This document shows positions 22,886 to 35,022 of a stretch of 64,000 bases of DNA, piece after piece. The DNA is taken from assembly GCF_001012815.1 (NCBI RefSeq), contig NZ_JYJP01000084.1, positions 1 to 64,000 on the forward strand, given 5' to 3'. Position 1 is the first letter of the stretch; the number at the start of each line of letters is the position of its first letter. This DNA comes from Vibrio mexicanus. GTDB lineage: Bacteria; Pseudomonadota; Gammaproteobacteria; Enterobacterales; Vibrionaceae. Below the pieces are notes generated by a model. The model was not told the origin of the DNA and did no database searches. It was given only the letters and a program-made list of their open reading frames with translations. The translations under genes and the position numbers were made by a program.

Positions 22886-23956
22886 TTAAAGCTTTCTTCT
22901 CAAAAGCATCACAGCGACCGACAAGAACACTAAACTCGGCGCGACAGCTCCAAATACAGGCGGTATGCCATAAACCAAACTCAGCGGCCCAAAAAACTCA
23001 CTGGAAATATAGAAGGTAAAGCCCGCAACCACGCCGGACAGTATTCTCGCGCCCATAGTTACGCTTCGAAGTGGGCCAAAGATGAACGACAGTGCCATCA
23101 GCATCATTACTGCAATCGAAAACGGCTGAGTCACTTTGCGCCACAATGCTAATTCATATCGAGAGGAATCTTGTTCTGATGCATCCAAGAAAGTCACATA
23201 ATCGTACAAACCACTGAGTGATAACTCCTCAGGTTTCACGGTTACCACTGCTAACTTGTCGGGTTCCAGTGCACTGGTCCAACTGTATTCCGGGTAAGTC
23301 GTTTTCGACAAAGCAACATCGTCTTGCATGTCTGTAACTTGAACATCCTTCATTAACCATTGGTTGTCCGCCACATAATCCACTGAGTCCGCGTAAATCA
23401 CTGTTGTTAGCTCTTTATCACGATCAAAACGCCACATGTTCAAACCGTACAGCTTGTCGTCATCAATTTTGCCGATAAAGATGAAGTCATTTGCATCACG
23501 CGCCCAAACACCGGTTCGTACCGACATAATTGCACCGTTAGACGTTGCAAATGCACGTAGGTCACGCGCCATTTTTTGAGCTTGCGGCGCACCCCACTGG
23601 CCAAGTAGCGTCACTATAATCATCAGCGGCACAGCGGTTTTCAACACCGACATACCAATGTTCAGCTTCGAGAAGCCAGAAGCTTGCATAACCACCAGCT
23701 CAGAGCTTGATGCCAACATCCCTAACCCAATCAAAGCACCCAAGAGTGCTGCCATCGGGAAAAACATCTCGATATCACGTGGAATACTCAACACCACAAA
23801 CATAAGCGCTTGGAACAGGTCATACGTACCCTGCCCGACTTTTCGCAACTGCTCTACATATTTGATGATTGCCGACAAACCAACGAAGGTGACTAGAACC
23901 AAAGAAGTCGTCGCGATAATGGTTCGACCGATATATAAATCGAGAATCTTAAACAC
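22886..23956 (-). CDS. lptG: LPS export ABC transporter permease LptG
   Basis: The 356-residue protein has the YjgP/YjgQ layout: membrane segments at the N-terminus (LYIGRTIIATTSLVLVTF), a periplasmic beta-jellyroll between about residues 130 and 260, and membrane segments at the C-terminus. With LptF and LptB it extracts lipopolysaccharide from the inner membrane and passes it to LptC. It overlaps the end of lptF by eight bases, so the two are translationally coupled. Length is normal. Confidence 0.93.
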   Translation of the reverse strand: MFKILDLYIGRTIIATTSLVLVTFVGLSAIIKYVEQLRKVGQGTYDLFQALMFVVLSIPRDIEMFFPMAALLGALIGLGMLASSSELVVMQASGFSKLNIGMSVLKTAVPLMIIVTLLGQWGAPQAQKMARDLRAFATSNGAIMSVRTGVWARDANDFIFIGKIDDDKLYGLNMWRFDRDKELTTVIYADSVDYVADNQWLMKDVQVTDMQDDVALSKTTYPEYSWTSALEPDKLAVVTVKPEELSLSGLYDYVTFLDASEQDSSRYELALWRKVTQPFSIAVMMLMALSFIFGPLRSVTMGARILSGVVAGFTFYISSEFFGPLSLVYGIPPVFGAVAPSLVFLSVAVMLLRRKL

Positions 23957-25058
23957 GGTTTGCTACCTTCTTCTGTCTTAGTTTGTCTTTAAAGCGTCTG
24001 ACTGGAATGCTGTCCATAGAGTTGGCACCGATAGCGGTTAGAAGTAGTGCAATATTCACTGGCCACATACCAATGATGGCAGGAATAGTACCATCCTCTA
24101 TCGCCGACTTGGTTGCACTAATGGTTAGGAAGTAAGTCAAATAAATCAGGATTGCCGGGCCCATTTTGGCAAAACGACCTTGTCTTGGGTTTACCGCAGA
24201 CAGTGGCACCACCAACATAGTGAGCAATGGAATACAGATAACTAATGAAACACGCCAATGAAGTTCAGCCTTAGCGTAGAGGTTATCACTAGAAAACAAA
24301 TCTCGCGTAGATAAAGCTTCCCAGTCTCGCCCTTTCTGCTTGACTTCACGCTGGCCAATCAGGCCGTCATATTCGTCGAAATCGGTAATCATGTAATTAA
24401 CTGAAGTTGGAACGCCTTCGTAACGGGTTCCATCAAACATAGTGATAACCTGACGGCCATCACTGGTTTCTTTTACTTCGCCATGATCCGAGTACATCAC
24501 ACTTGGTAGGATTGAATCGCGCGGACGCAACTGAGCAACAAACACGCCTTCAAGTCTCTTATCCTTAATATCGTCGATAAAAATCACCGACGACCCATCA
24601 GGAGTGCGTTGAAAATGGCCTTTTTGCAACAGATCAACCGTGTTTTCTGACTCTAACTGTTCCATCAAAGCTGCTTCTTTATCTTGTGCCCAAGGCGCAA
24701 AATAGAAAGAGTTAAAAGCAGCAATCGCACCAGTGATAATCGCCAAGTATAAAGCAGCTTGAATCAAGAACTTATTACCGATGCCCGTGGCATTCATTAC
24801 GGTAATTTCACTTTCAGCGTACAAACGGCCAAATGTGAGCAAAATACCAATAAACAAGCTCAAAGGTAACATGAGCAGTCCCATTGCCGGCATGTTCAAT
24901 GCCACAATCGACAAAATCATTCTCGCTGGGATTTCACCATCGGAAGCTTCGGCCAAAACTCGAATGAATTTTTGGCTGAGAAACACTAAAAAAAGCACGA
25001 AAAAGATCGCTAACTGGCTCTTGAGTGTCTCGCGGATCAAATATCTAACAATAATCAC
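23949..25058 (-). CDS. lptF: LPS export ABC transporter permease LptF
   Basis: The 369-residue partner of LptG begins MIIVRYLIRETLKSQLAIFF, typical of LptF. It shows the same two membrane blocks around a periplasmic domain (residues ~110-265). It forms the LptB2FG core that powers lipopolysaccharide transport. It is first in the lptF-lptG operon and divergent from pepA, sharing a 191-bp control region. Confidence 0.93.
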   Translation of the reverse strand: MIIVRYLIRETLKSQLAIFFVLFLVFLSQKFIRVLAEASDGEIPARMILSIVALNMPAMGLLMLPLSLFIGILLTFGRLYAESEITVMNATGIGNKFLIQAALYLAIITGAIAAFNSFYFAPWAQDKEAALMEQLESENTVDLLQKGHFQRTPDGSSVIFIDDIKDKRLEGVFVAQLRPRDSILPSVMYSDHGEVKETSDGRQVITMFDGTRYEGVPTSVNYMITDFDEYDGLIGQREVKQKGRDWEALSTRDLFSSDNLYAKAELHWRVSLVICIPLLTMLVVPLSAVNPRQGRFAKMGPAILIYLTYFLTISATKSAIEDGTIPAIIGMWPVNIALLLTAIGANSMDSIPVRRFKDKLRQKKVANRV

Positions 25059-25249
25059 GCTGAAATTACCTATACAAAACTTGTTTTTTTGATTGAATCA
25101 CTATAATTTCCCGTTGAACCTTTTATTTTTAAAATTTTCACTAACTGTTAGTCATCTTATTTTAACGGCAAATCCGACCTTGGATTCAACAAGTAAGAGA
25201 TCATTATCTAACATTTAGTTCTATTTGTCTTCAGGATGTAGGAGTACGC

Positions 25250-26757
<1,508 letters not shown>

Positions 26758-26770
26758 TCCTCACAATGTT

Positions 26771-26795
26771 AAAAAGGGCCGCAAGGCCCTTTTTT
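26771..26795 (+). terminator. pepA terminator
   Basis: AAAAAGGGCC, GCAA loop and GGCCCTTTTTT form a canonical intrinsic terminator right after pepA. Confidence 0.9.
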
Positions 26796-26820
26796 GTATC
26801 TCCTAAGTCGAGAAATCAGT

Positions 26821-27270
26821 ATGGCAAACGCAACCTTCTACATCATCAAACCGGACTCTCCTCAAGCTGAGGCGCTTGGGTTTGGCTTGTACGTTGTGTT
26901 TCTCGCCCACCACTTTGCCAAGCAAGGTGCTAAGGTTTATCTCAACTGTGAAGATAAACGCCATGCAGAATCGATTGCTGAAGCGCTTTGGCAGGTGGAC
27001 ACGAAAGACTTCCAAGCTCATAACCTCGTTGGTGAAGGCCCCAGATATGGCACTAATATTGAGATAGGCCATCAAGGTGTGAAACCCTCTTGGAATAGAC
27101 AACTGGTAATAAATTTGTCTAATAATGAGACAACCTTTGCGAACAAGTTTGCTGAGGTGGTAGACTTCGTCCCTTGCGAAGAAAAAGCCAAGCAACTGGC
27201 GCGAGAAAGATATAAAATCTACCGCCAAGCAGGCTACCAGCTACAAACGATCGAGATCGAACACAGATAG
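26821..27270 (+). CDS. holC: DNA polymerase III chi subunit
   Basis: The 149-residue protein begins MANATFYIIKPDSPQ. It carries the chi-family pattern with KVYLNCEDKRHAESIAEALW and the FVPCEEKAKQLARERYK helix that contacts SSB and psi. Chi links the clamp loader to SSB-coated lagging-strand DNA. The start at 26821 is chosen over an in-frame codon at 26794, which lies in the terminator. The pepA-holC-valS order is conserved in gamma-proteobacteria. Confidence 0.92.
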   Translation: MANATFYIIKPDSPQAEALGFGLYVVFLAHHFAKQGAKVYLNCEDKRHAESIAEALWQVDTKDFQAHNLVGEGPRYGTNIEIGHQGVKPSWNRQLVINLSNNETTFANKFAEVVDFVPCEEKAKQLARERYKIYRQAGYQLQTIEIEHR

Positions 27271-27384
27271 GGTCTGTTGACCTCGCAACAAAATATGCAA
27301 CCGGTCAATCTTTATAGTTAAGCTCTCCACTTAGAGAGTTCACTTATAATGATTGACTACGATTACCATCAACGTATCCAGTAA

Positions 27385-30266
27385 ATGAGTACTATGGAAA
27401 AGACATACAACCCAACTTCAATCGAACAAGCTTTATACCAAGCTTGGGAAGAGAAAGGCTACTTCAAGCCACACGGTGACACGACTAAAGAAGCTTACAG
27501 CATCATGATCCCGCCACCGAACGTCACTGGTAGCCTACACATGGGCCACGCGTTCCAAGATACAATCATGGATACTCTAATCCGTGCTGAACGTATGAAG
27601 GGTAAAAACACTCTTTGGCAAGTAGGTACTGACCACGCTGGTATCGCAACTCAGATGGTTGTTGAGCGCAAGATCGCTGCAGAAGAAGGCAAAACTAAAC
27701 ACGATTACGGCCGTGACGCTTTCATCGACAAGATCTGGGAGTGGAAAAACGAATCTGGTGGCACAATCACTAAACAGCTTCGTCGCCTTGGTGCATCTGT
27801 AGACTGGGACCGTGAGCGCTTCACGATGGATGACGGCCTATCTAACGCGGTTCAAGAAGTGTTTGTTCGCCTATACGAAGAAGACCTAATCTACCGTGGT
27901 AAGCGTCTAGTAAACTGGGATCCAAAACTGCACACTGCAATTTCTGATCTTGAAGTTGAAAACAAAGACAAAAAAGGCCACATGTGCACTTCCGCTACCC
28001 GCTAGCAAACGGCGTGAAAACTGCTGAAGGTAAAGACTACATTGTTGTTGCAACAACTCGTCCAGAAACCATGCTTGGCGATACGGGTGTTGCTGTAAAC
28101 CCAGAAGATCCACGTTACAAAGATCTTATCGGTAAAGAAATCCTACTTCCTATCGTGAACCGCCTTATCCCTATCGTAGGTGATGAGCACGCAGATATGG
28201 AAAAAGGCACAGGTTGTGTAAAGATCACGCCTGCGCACGACTTCAATGACTACGAAGTTGGTAAGCGCCACCAGCTACCAATGATCAACATCCTAACTTT
28301 CAACGCAGACATCCGTGATGCGGCTGAAGTCTTCACTACTAATGGTGAAGCTAGCGATGTTTACTCGACAGAACTTCCTGCTAAGTACCACGGCATGGAG
28401 CGTTTTGCTGCTCGTAAAGCGATCGTTGCTGAGTTTGAAGAACTAGGTCTTCTTGATGAAATCAAAGACCACGATCTAACAGTTCCTTACGGCGACCGTG
28501 GTGGCGTGGTTATCGAACCAATGCTAACTGACCAATGGTACGTACGTGCTGCACCTCTTGCTGAGCCTGCTGTTAAAGCGGTTGAAGATGGTGATATCCA
28601 GTTCGTTCCTAAGCAGTACGAAAACATGTACTTCTCTTGGATGCGTGACATTCAAGACTGGTGTATCTCTCGTCAACTTTGGTGGGGTCACCGTATCCCG
28701 GCATGGTACGACAACGACGGCAACGTATATGTAGGCCGTACTGAAGAAGAAGTACGTGCAAACAACAACCTTGCACCAGTCGTTGTTCTTCGCCAAGACG
28801 ACGACGTACTTGATACATGGTTCTCTTCTGCGCTTTGGACTTTCGGTACTCAAGGCTGGCCTGAGCAAACTGAAGACCTGAAGACATTCCACCCTTCAGA
28901 CGTGCTAGTAACTGGCTTCGACATCATCTTCTTCTGGGTTGCGCGTATGATCATGATGACCATGCACTTCAACAAAGATGAAAACGGTAAGTCGCAAGTA
29001 CCATTCAAGACAGTTTACGTAACGGGTCTAATCCGTGACGAGAACGGCGACAAGATGTCTAAGTCTAAGGGTAACGTTCTTGACCCTATCGACATGATCG
29101 ATGGTATCGACCTTGAGTCTTTAGTAGAGAAGCGTTGTGGCAACATGATGCAGCCTCAGCTAGCGAAGAAGATCGAGAAGAACACGCGTAAGACTTTCGA
29201 GAACGGTATCGAACCATACGGTACTGATGCACTGCGTTTCACTCTTGCTGCTATGGCTTCAACTGGCCGTGACATCAACTGGGACATGAAGCGTCTTGAA
29301 GGTTACCGTAACTTCTGTAACAAGCTATGGAACGCGAGCCGTTACGTACTGATGAATACAGAAGAGCACGACTGCGGCATGTCACTATCAGCTGAAGACC
29401 GTGCAAACATGGAATTCTCACTAGCAGATAAGTGGATTGAATCTCAGTTTGAGCTAGCAGCGAAAGAGTTTAATGCTCACCTAGACAACTACCGTCTAGA
29501 CATGGCAGCAAACACGCTGTACGAATTCATCTGGAACCAATTCTGTGACTGGTACCTAGAGCTAACTAAGCCAGTTCTATGGAAAGGTACAGAAGCTCAG
29601 CAACAAGCTACTCGCTACATGCTGATCACTGTTCTTGAAAAGACGCTGCGTCTTGCTCACCCAGTGCTTCCTTACATCACTGAATCTATCTGGCAGAGCG
29701 TTAAGCCGCTAGTAGACGGTGTTGAAGGTGAGACGATCATGACTCAAGCGCTTCCTCAGTTTAACGAAGAGAACTTCAACGCTGAGATCGTAGAGGACAT
29801 CGAGTGGGTTAAGACGTTCATCACTGCTATCCGTAACCTACGTGCGGAATACGACATTGCACCTAGCAAAGGCCTAGAGGTAATGATCAAAGTAGCAGAC
29901 GAGAAAGATGCAGCGCGTATAGAAGCTAACAAGGTCGTTCTGAACTCTCTTGCTAAGCTAGATAGCCTAACTGTTCTTGCTCAAAATGCCGAGACACCAG
30001 CATGTGCAACTAAACTAGTTGGTAAGTCTGAGCTGATGATCCCAATGGCGGGTCTAATCGACAAAGACGCTGAACTTGCTCGTCTAGACGGCGAAATAAA
30101 GAAAACTCACGGCGAAATCAAGCGTATTGAAGGTAAGCTGGGTAACGAAGGCTTTGTTGCTAAAGCACCTGAAGCGGTTGTCGCAAAAGAGCGCGAGAAG
30201 CTAGAGGGCTACAAAGAAACTCTAGTGAAGCTTGAAGAGCAAAAAACAACGATTGCTGCTCTGTAA
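27385..30266 (+). CDS. valS: Valyl-tRNA synthetase (frame broken by one-base loss)
   Basis: This class I aminoacyl-tRNA synthetase charges tRNA-Val. Visible features are the HIGH-type HMGH ([14 protein letters not shown]), the editing domain with [12 protein letters not shown], the KMSKSKGN loop, and the C-terminal coiled coil. The frame breaks near 27986: KKGHMCTS should read [15 protein letters not shown], obtained by adding one G. The rebuilt length is 960 residues, as expected. The enzyme is essential, so a real truncation is very unlikely. The ATG at 27385 or the one at 27394 may be used. Confidence 0.95.
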
Positions 30267-30280
30267 TTGAGAACGCATTG

Positions 30281-30315
30281 AAGAAGGGCTAGCCAATTGG
30301 CTAGCCCTTTTTTTG
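30281..30315 (+). terminator. valS terminator
   Basis: AAGGGCTAGCCAATTGGCTAGCCCTT forms a long palindromic stem followed by seven T. Confidence 0.9.
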
Positions 30316-30332
30316 TCTCAGCTCGGGATAAT

Positions 30333-31343
30333 TTAATCGCGCATCATATTTATTCGAACATCAAACTCAGGATGGGTACTCATCCAAGTTGGAATCAAAT
30401 CATCAGTATCATCGGTTTGATAATGCAGGTGCAAATGCTCAAACATCTTCACCATTTCCTCGGTACTGCCATACACCGTTTTCATGGCCTGAATAGCATA
30501 CTGATCCGCTTCCGTTTCAGCCTCTCTAGACATCCCTGTTTGAAGTACAAACACCCCTAAACCAACCATATTATCAATAATGCCTGAACTCTCTCCTGTG
30601 AGAAAAGCCACCGAAATCGACAAGATACTGGCCCTCACCAATTGTTGCATCACATGCTGATGATGAAGGTGGCCAATTTCATGGAGAATAATACTATCGA
30701 GCTGCTCTGGTGTTTCAGCCATCAGCACTAACTCATCCATTAAGATGATCGTACCGCCAGACAGAGCAAATGCGTTAACCACACCTTTACTTGCTCGAAA
30801 TTCGACTCTCAGCGGATAAGGTAATGGAGCAAGATTTTCAAGCAACTCTTGAGAGTGCGCTCTGATCATCTGTTGCTGAGCAATGGGTAAGGTTGAGCTT
30901 TCAAACTGTTTGTCCAAGTGCTCAAGGACATGATCCGCTACCGCTAAGACGACGGTGTCTGGCACCCAGTGAATAAAAACGTTCTTGGTTGCCCATGGCA
31001 ACACATATTTGTAGCTGCCAATCAGAACCAAGACAGTTGCAACAGCACAAACTAAAGCACTCAATAAGTTTCGTTCAAGACACCTTAGCCAACGTCCAGA
31101 TTGCGAGGCCGGAAAACAGCGCCCTATCTCATCACTATTGTCTGCAAGAAAACCCCAACCATTGGCGAGCGTCACTTTTACAGGCAACCGCCCAACCCGT
31201 TCACTAAATCGCAAAGCGGCCGTTTCACACTCATGGCTAGCATGCTCTAATTGCAGCGTGACATGCTTGTCATCACTAACGACAAGCACGGCACGCTGTT
31301 TCTTTGAACTTCGTGGTGGAAAAGCGTAACCAGACAACTCCAT
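30333..31343 (-). CDS. M48-family zinc metalloprotease
   Basis: The 336-residue protein has an N-terminal cytosolic part, one membrane helix (LLSALVCAVATVLVLIGSY, about residues 92-112) and an M48 peptidase domain. The zinc motif is HEIGHLHHQH, with the third ligand Glu expected in REAETEADQYA. The active site lies after a single helix and is probably periplasmic. Its relatives handle misfolded envelope proteins. The start overlaps the stop of the DUF898 gene, so both act from one transcript. Confidence 0.85.
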   Translation of the reverse strand: MELSGYAFPPRSSKKQRAVLVVSDDKHVTLQLEHASHECETAALRFSERVGRLPVKVTLANGWGFLADNSDEIGRCFPASQSGRWLRCLERNLLSALVCAVATVLVLIGSYKYVLPWATKNVFIHWVPDTVVLAVADHVLEHLDKQFESSTLPIAQQQMIRAHSQELLENLAPLPYPLRVEFRASKGVVNAFALSGGTIILMDELVLMAETPEQLDSIILHEIGHLHHQHVMQQLVRASILSISVAFLTGESSGIIDNMVGLGVFVLQTGMSREAETEADQYAIQAMKTVYGSTEEMVKMFEHLHLHYQTDDTDDLIPTWMSTHPEFDVRINMMRD

Positions 31344-32518
31344 TAGCCAATTCCAATGTCGACACTAAAGGCCTCAGCGATCTCATCACCCACGGCAGAT
31401 TGATCGAATGTGCTCTTATCAAACACATCTAGCTTATCGAGATCGCCCAGTACATAGGTGTTATTAGCTAGGTAGTGCTGGGTACGCACCATAACCCAAG
31501 GGCGAGCCAAACCTAACGTGCACACTTGAAGAACAAAGTTGGTCGCAACCAACTTAACGTAGCCTGCGGTTGAAAGCGTCGATGAAAAGCGGTAACTCAC
31601 CTGCTCGTTTTGAATCTCACCGAATATCGCTAATTGAGAAAAGGTGTAGTTGCGAATTCTTGAAACCACAAAAGCCATACCGATCAAACCAGATAATAAG
31701 AACGCGCCATAAAGAGCGATAAAAGAAATGAGAGTTCCTGCTCGAGAGCCGAAGCTGTCAAAACCTCCCGATGCAAATAGGTCCGATGATACAACCCCGG
31801 TTAAGTACAACAATAACATGCAAATAGCGATACCTGAGGCTGTAATTAATCCGCCTAAAAGATAGGTTTTAAAGAAGACCTTCGTATCGAGTTCGGTGCA
31901 AAAAATCTGGTCTGCATAACGGTATCCGTTAGCGATATAATTAGAAATGCCGCACATGACCCAAGCTTGTAACCAGATAACCGCAACAAAAGTTAATACG
32001 GAGCAAAGCACACCAACAATTGGCGAAGCCGACCAGAGAATAGACGTGACCACTATAAGAACAAAGATCGAACAGAATGCTGCTAGCCCACGACCTAGCA
32101 TCACGCTATAAGCACTTCCTAAAGTGCCAGCAAAAGAGAATCGGACGTTCTTATAGCTGGTTACTGACGCGTCAAACCGTGTGTTGCTGTGTATCAACAT
32201 CGGTAAGAGTAGATAAAATGCGAGCATTAAAAACAGCGCAAAGGCAGGAGCAAAGCCATTGGCAAATGACCAAATCAATACGCAGACAAATGCAACCAAT
32301 CGCCCTTTAAGTATTTGAGTTGGCTTGGCATGGTACTCAAAGCTATCTCCGTTGATTTCTGTGTTGCCATAGAAGTAACGCTTGGTGCGTACTTTTGCCC
32401 ACGCCGAGTAAATGCCTAACGTGACAATTGAAAGCAGTATATTGACGATCCATATCGAGAAAAACTCGCCAGCTTTCCCGTGAAACTTAACCGGATTTTG
32501 GTTATCGCTGTGTTCCAT
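31343..32518 (-). CDS. DUF898 (YjgN-like) inner-membrane protein
   Basis: The 391-residue polytopic protein starts with KFHGKAGEFFSIWIVNILLS and contains YSAWAKVRTKRYFYGNT. The second half repeats this with LGLARPWVMVRTQHYLANNT. These internal duplicates are typical of DUF898/YjgN. The function is unknown. It is first of the two-gene operon with the M48 protease, an arrangement common to vibrios and enterobacteria, which suggests the protease works on or with it. Confidence 0.85.
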   Translation of the reverse strand: MEHSDNQNPVKFHGKAGEFFSIWIVNILLSIVTLGIYSAWAKVRTKRYFYGNTEINGDSFEYHAKPTQILKGRLVAFVCVLIWSFANGFAPAFALFLMLAFYLLLPMLIHSNTRFDASVTSYKNVRFSFAGTLGSAYSVMLGRGLAAFCSIFVLIVVTSILWSASPIVGVLCSVLTFVAVIWLQAWVMCGISNYIANGYRYADQIFCTELDTKVFFKTYLLGGLITASGIAICMLLLYLTGVVSSDLFASGGFDSFGSRAGTLISFIALYGAFLLSGLIGMAFVVSRIRNYTFSQLAIFGEIQNEQVSYRFSSTLSTAGYVKLVATNFVLQVCTLGLARPWVMVRTQHYLANNTYVLGDLDKLDVFDKSTFDQSAVGDEIAEAFSVDIGIG

Positions 32519-32932
32519 TTAGCACCTCTAGAATGGTATTTTTTGAATTAAAGTCATTAATATCAGCATGATACCCAAACATTATTGATTCCCATCCAGT
32601 GCCATTTTTTTAATTTCAAAAAAGAAACTAAACTGCGATACATTTCCCAACTGCACCCATAAAAATGAAACTTATTACATATTAAGTAACCCACCAACCA
32701 CGATTTGCATTTATTTTTTTTATAAACACATGAATTCCTTAAATTTAAATTCCAAAAAACAAACAAAAATCAAAAACTAAATCTCAAAAATAAAAACAAA
32801 AGCGTTACAAATGGTAACATATAAGCCCAGATCGCAGAATAAAGGATCGCCAATTCCTATAATCCTCGCGATTCATACCATATAAACAACAAAAGTCTTT
32901 TTAAAACAAAAGCTTTAACTAGGAGTTCTACT
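32519..32932. other. 414-bp AT-rich divergent control region
   Basis: No gene is present; one short frame here is an AT-rich artefact. A perfect inverted repeat GTTAC-N5-GTAAC lies at 32804-32818 and could be an operator for the downstream symporter. A good AGGAG ribosome binding site lies at the right end. Confidence 0.45.
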
Positions 32933-34114
32933 ATGAACCTCGTTGCTAAACTTGTCGCCGGTATTGTTGGTGGCACACTCGTCGGAACCTTCGCTCCCGA
33001 CATACTTGTTCGTCTATTCCTTACTTTCCAACAGATTGGTGGCCAGTTAATCGGTTTTGCTATCCCGTTAATTATCCTATTTTATATTGCGAGCGGTATT
33101 GCTAGCCTGCCAAAAAACTCTGGAAATCTATTAGGTAAAACCGTTGGCTTAGCTTACGGTTCTACTATCGTTGCAGGCTGTCTAGCCTTCCTAGCTGCAA
33201 CGATTGTTCTCTCTGGCTTAGAGCCAAGTGTTGCACCTAATGTTGAAGCTCAGCGAGAGCTCACAGGTCTAGTGAACATTGAAATCCCAGCGGTATTTGG
33301 TGTGATGACCGCGTTAGGTCTGGCTTTCCTATTTGGTATTGGTATCTCGGTAACGGGCAGTCAACCATTGAAGCAGTTTGCTGATGACGGTAGAGCAATC
33401 ATCGACTTGCTACTGGCAAAAGTGATCATTCCAATGCTGCCAATCTACATTGCGGGTGTATTCGCAAACATGGGCGCAGAAGGTACGGTTTTCGCCACAT
33501 TGAAAACTTTCGGCCTAGTGCTTGTGACAGCAGTCATCGTTCACTGGATCTGGATCAGTATTCAATATGTGATTGCAGGTATGGTTAGCGGCCAGTCCCC
33601 AGTTCGACTACTGAAAAACATGATCCCAGCATACTTCACAGCGCTTGGTACTATGTCTTCAGCTGCAACAATTCCAGTAACTTTAAAACAAACCAAAGAG
33701 AACGGCGTAAAAGAACCTATTGCCAACTTTACTATCCCACTATGTGCAACCATTCACCTGTCTGGCTCAACCATTACGCTCGTGCTTTGTGCCACAGCGG
33801 TAATGGCGCTAAGCACCAACATTGAGATGGTCTCTTTCTTTAGCATGATTCCGTTCATCATGATGCTAGGTATTACCATGATCGCAGCGCCTGGCGCTCC
33901 GGGTGGCGCGGTAATGGCGGCACTAGGTTTAATGGCTTCTATGCTTGGGTTTGGTGAAGCCGAGCTTGCGTTAATGATTGCTTTGTACATGGCTCAAGAC
34001 AGCTTTGGTACCGCTTGTAACATCACTGGTGACGGTGCAATTTCAATGCTAGTTAACCGTACGGCAGACAGTAGTAATGCAAAAAAAGTTAAGCAGCCAG
34101 TAGCGTCAAGCTAA
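32933..34114 (+). CDS. DAACS-family dicarboxylate/amino acid:cation symporter
   Basis: The 393-residue transporter has the glutamate-transporter-homologue pattern: hydrophobic segments throughout, the HP1 motif SSAATIPVT in place of the usual serine-rich tip, and HP2-like APGAPGGAV. A substrate-binding helix ends in NITGDGAISMLV. It should couple uptake of a dicarboxylate or acidic/neutral amino acid to sodium or protons in the inner membrane. The substrate cannot be deduced. The ATG has AGGAG at normal spacing, and the gene is monocistronic with its own terminator. Confidence 0.88.
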   Translation: MNLVAKLVAGIVGGTLVGTFAPDILVRLFLTFQQIGGQLIGFAIPLIILFYIASGIASLPKNSGNLLGKTVGLAYGSTIVAGCLAFLAATIVLSGLEPSVAPNVEAQRELTGLVNIEIPAVFGVMTALGLAFLFGIGISVTGSQPLKQFADDGRAIIDLLLAKVIIPMLPIYIAGVFANMGAEGTVFATLKTFGLVLVTAVIVHWIWISIQYVIAGMVSGQSPVRLLKNMIPAYFTALGTMSSAATIPVTLKQTKENGVKEPIANFTIPLCATIHLSGSTITLVLCATAVMALSTNIEMVSFFSMIPFIMMLGITMIAAPGAPGGAVMAALGLMASMLGFGEAELALMIALYMAQDSFGTACNITGDGAISMLVNRTADSSNAKKVKQPVASS

Positions 34115-34137
34115 TCCCGGCGACGCCCTCTTATCTG

Positions 34138-34171
34138 AGCCAGCGCAGTATTCCTATGCGCTGGCTTTTTA
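34138..34171 (+). terminator. Symporter gene terminator
   Basis: AGCCAGCGCA and TGCGCTGGCT form a 10-bp stem followed by TTTTT. Confidence 0.9.
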
Positions 34172-34298
34172 ATACCTGTCATTCAAGCCTCTCACTTGTA
34201 AGATTTCCTATGCTGAGCCTCTTTTCTGCTCTTATATTCCTACGTTTCCACTGAATATCTTCTAAATTTAATAATAGAAATATTGATTGGAGATCTTC

Positions 34299-35018
34299 GT
34301 GTTTCGAACTCTACTGATTACATGCTTACTCTCTTTGCTGTTCTCAACTTCAATGCCTTATGCATCCGATGACCCAAAGGTTATCAAAATCGCGGCTGGG
34401 AATTGGCCACCATTTATTGGGCAAGATTTGGTTGATTTTGGCTCTGTAGGCCAGACCATCCAAAAAGCTTTTGCCTCGCAAGGCTATCAGGTGGAGTTTC
34501 ACTTTTTTCCATGGAAGCGGGCTTACAAAAAAGCCAGTGAAGGGGAGTTTGTTGCCACAGCAGTTTGGATGTTTGCCCAAGACCGAACCGAGCACTTCTA
34601 CTACAGCGACCCAGTTGGCCAGGAAAAGTTTGTCTTCTTCCACCTCAGAGAGGATGACTTTGATTGGCAAGACATTACAGACATTGAAGGTAAGCACTTG
34701 GGTGGCGGCTTAGGTTATAGCTATGGTTCTGAGATTGATACCATGATCGAAGAGAATACCGTTACCATCAATCGCGTTGACTCACCGAATCAAGCGCTAC
34801 AACTCTTGAAATACAGACGTGTGGACTTGGTGCCAGAGGAGCGAGATATTGGCCTGTTTACGCTGCAGAAAATGCCGCTCGAACTTCAAGAGAAAGTGAC
34901 CTTCCACCCTAAACCCTTTTTGACTAATGACAGTTATATGATGTTTTCCAAAAGTCACCCTCAAGCAAGGAAACTGCTCGAGGTATTTAATGAAGGCCTC
35001 AAGCAAGTGAATCCATAA
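34299..35018 (+). CDS. Periplasmic substrate-binding (SBP_bac_3-like) protein
   Basis: The ~239-residue protein has a signal peptide (LLITCLLSLLFSTSMPYA) and a family 3 solute-binding fold with IAAGNWPPFIGQDL, GPD-type hinge segments and NQALQLLKYRRVDLV. Single binding proteins without a neighbouring ABC transporter occur often in vibrios and may act as sensors or orphans. GTG at 34299 is chosen because GGAG precedes it; a TTG at 34287 lies inside that site. Convergent with the dehydrogenase gene. Confidence 0.8.
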   Translation: MFRTLLITCLLSLLFSTSMPYASDDPKVIKIAAGNWPPFIGQDLVDFGSVGQTIQKAFASQGYQVEFHFFPWKRAYKKASEGEFVATAVWMFAQDRTEHFYYSDPVGQEKFVFFHLREDDFDWQDITDIEGKHLGGGLGYSYGSEIDTMIEENTVTINRVDSPNQALQLLKYRRVDLVPEERDIGLFTLQKMPLELQEKVTFHPKPFLTNDSYMMFSKSHPQARKLLEVFNEGLKQVNP

Positions 35019-35022
35019 ACAA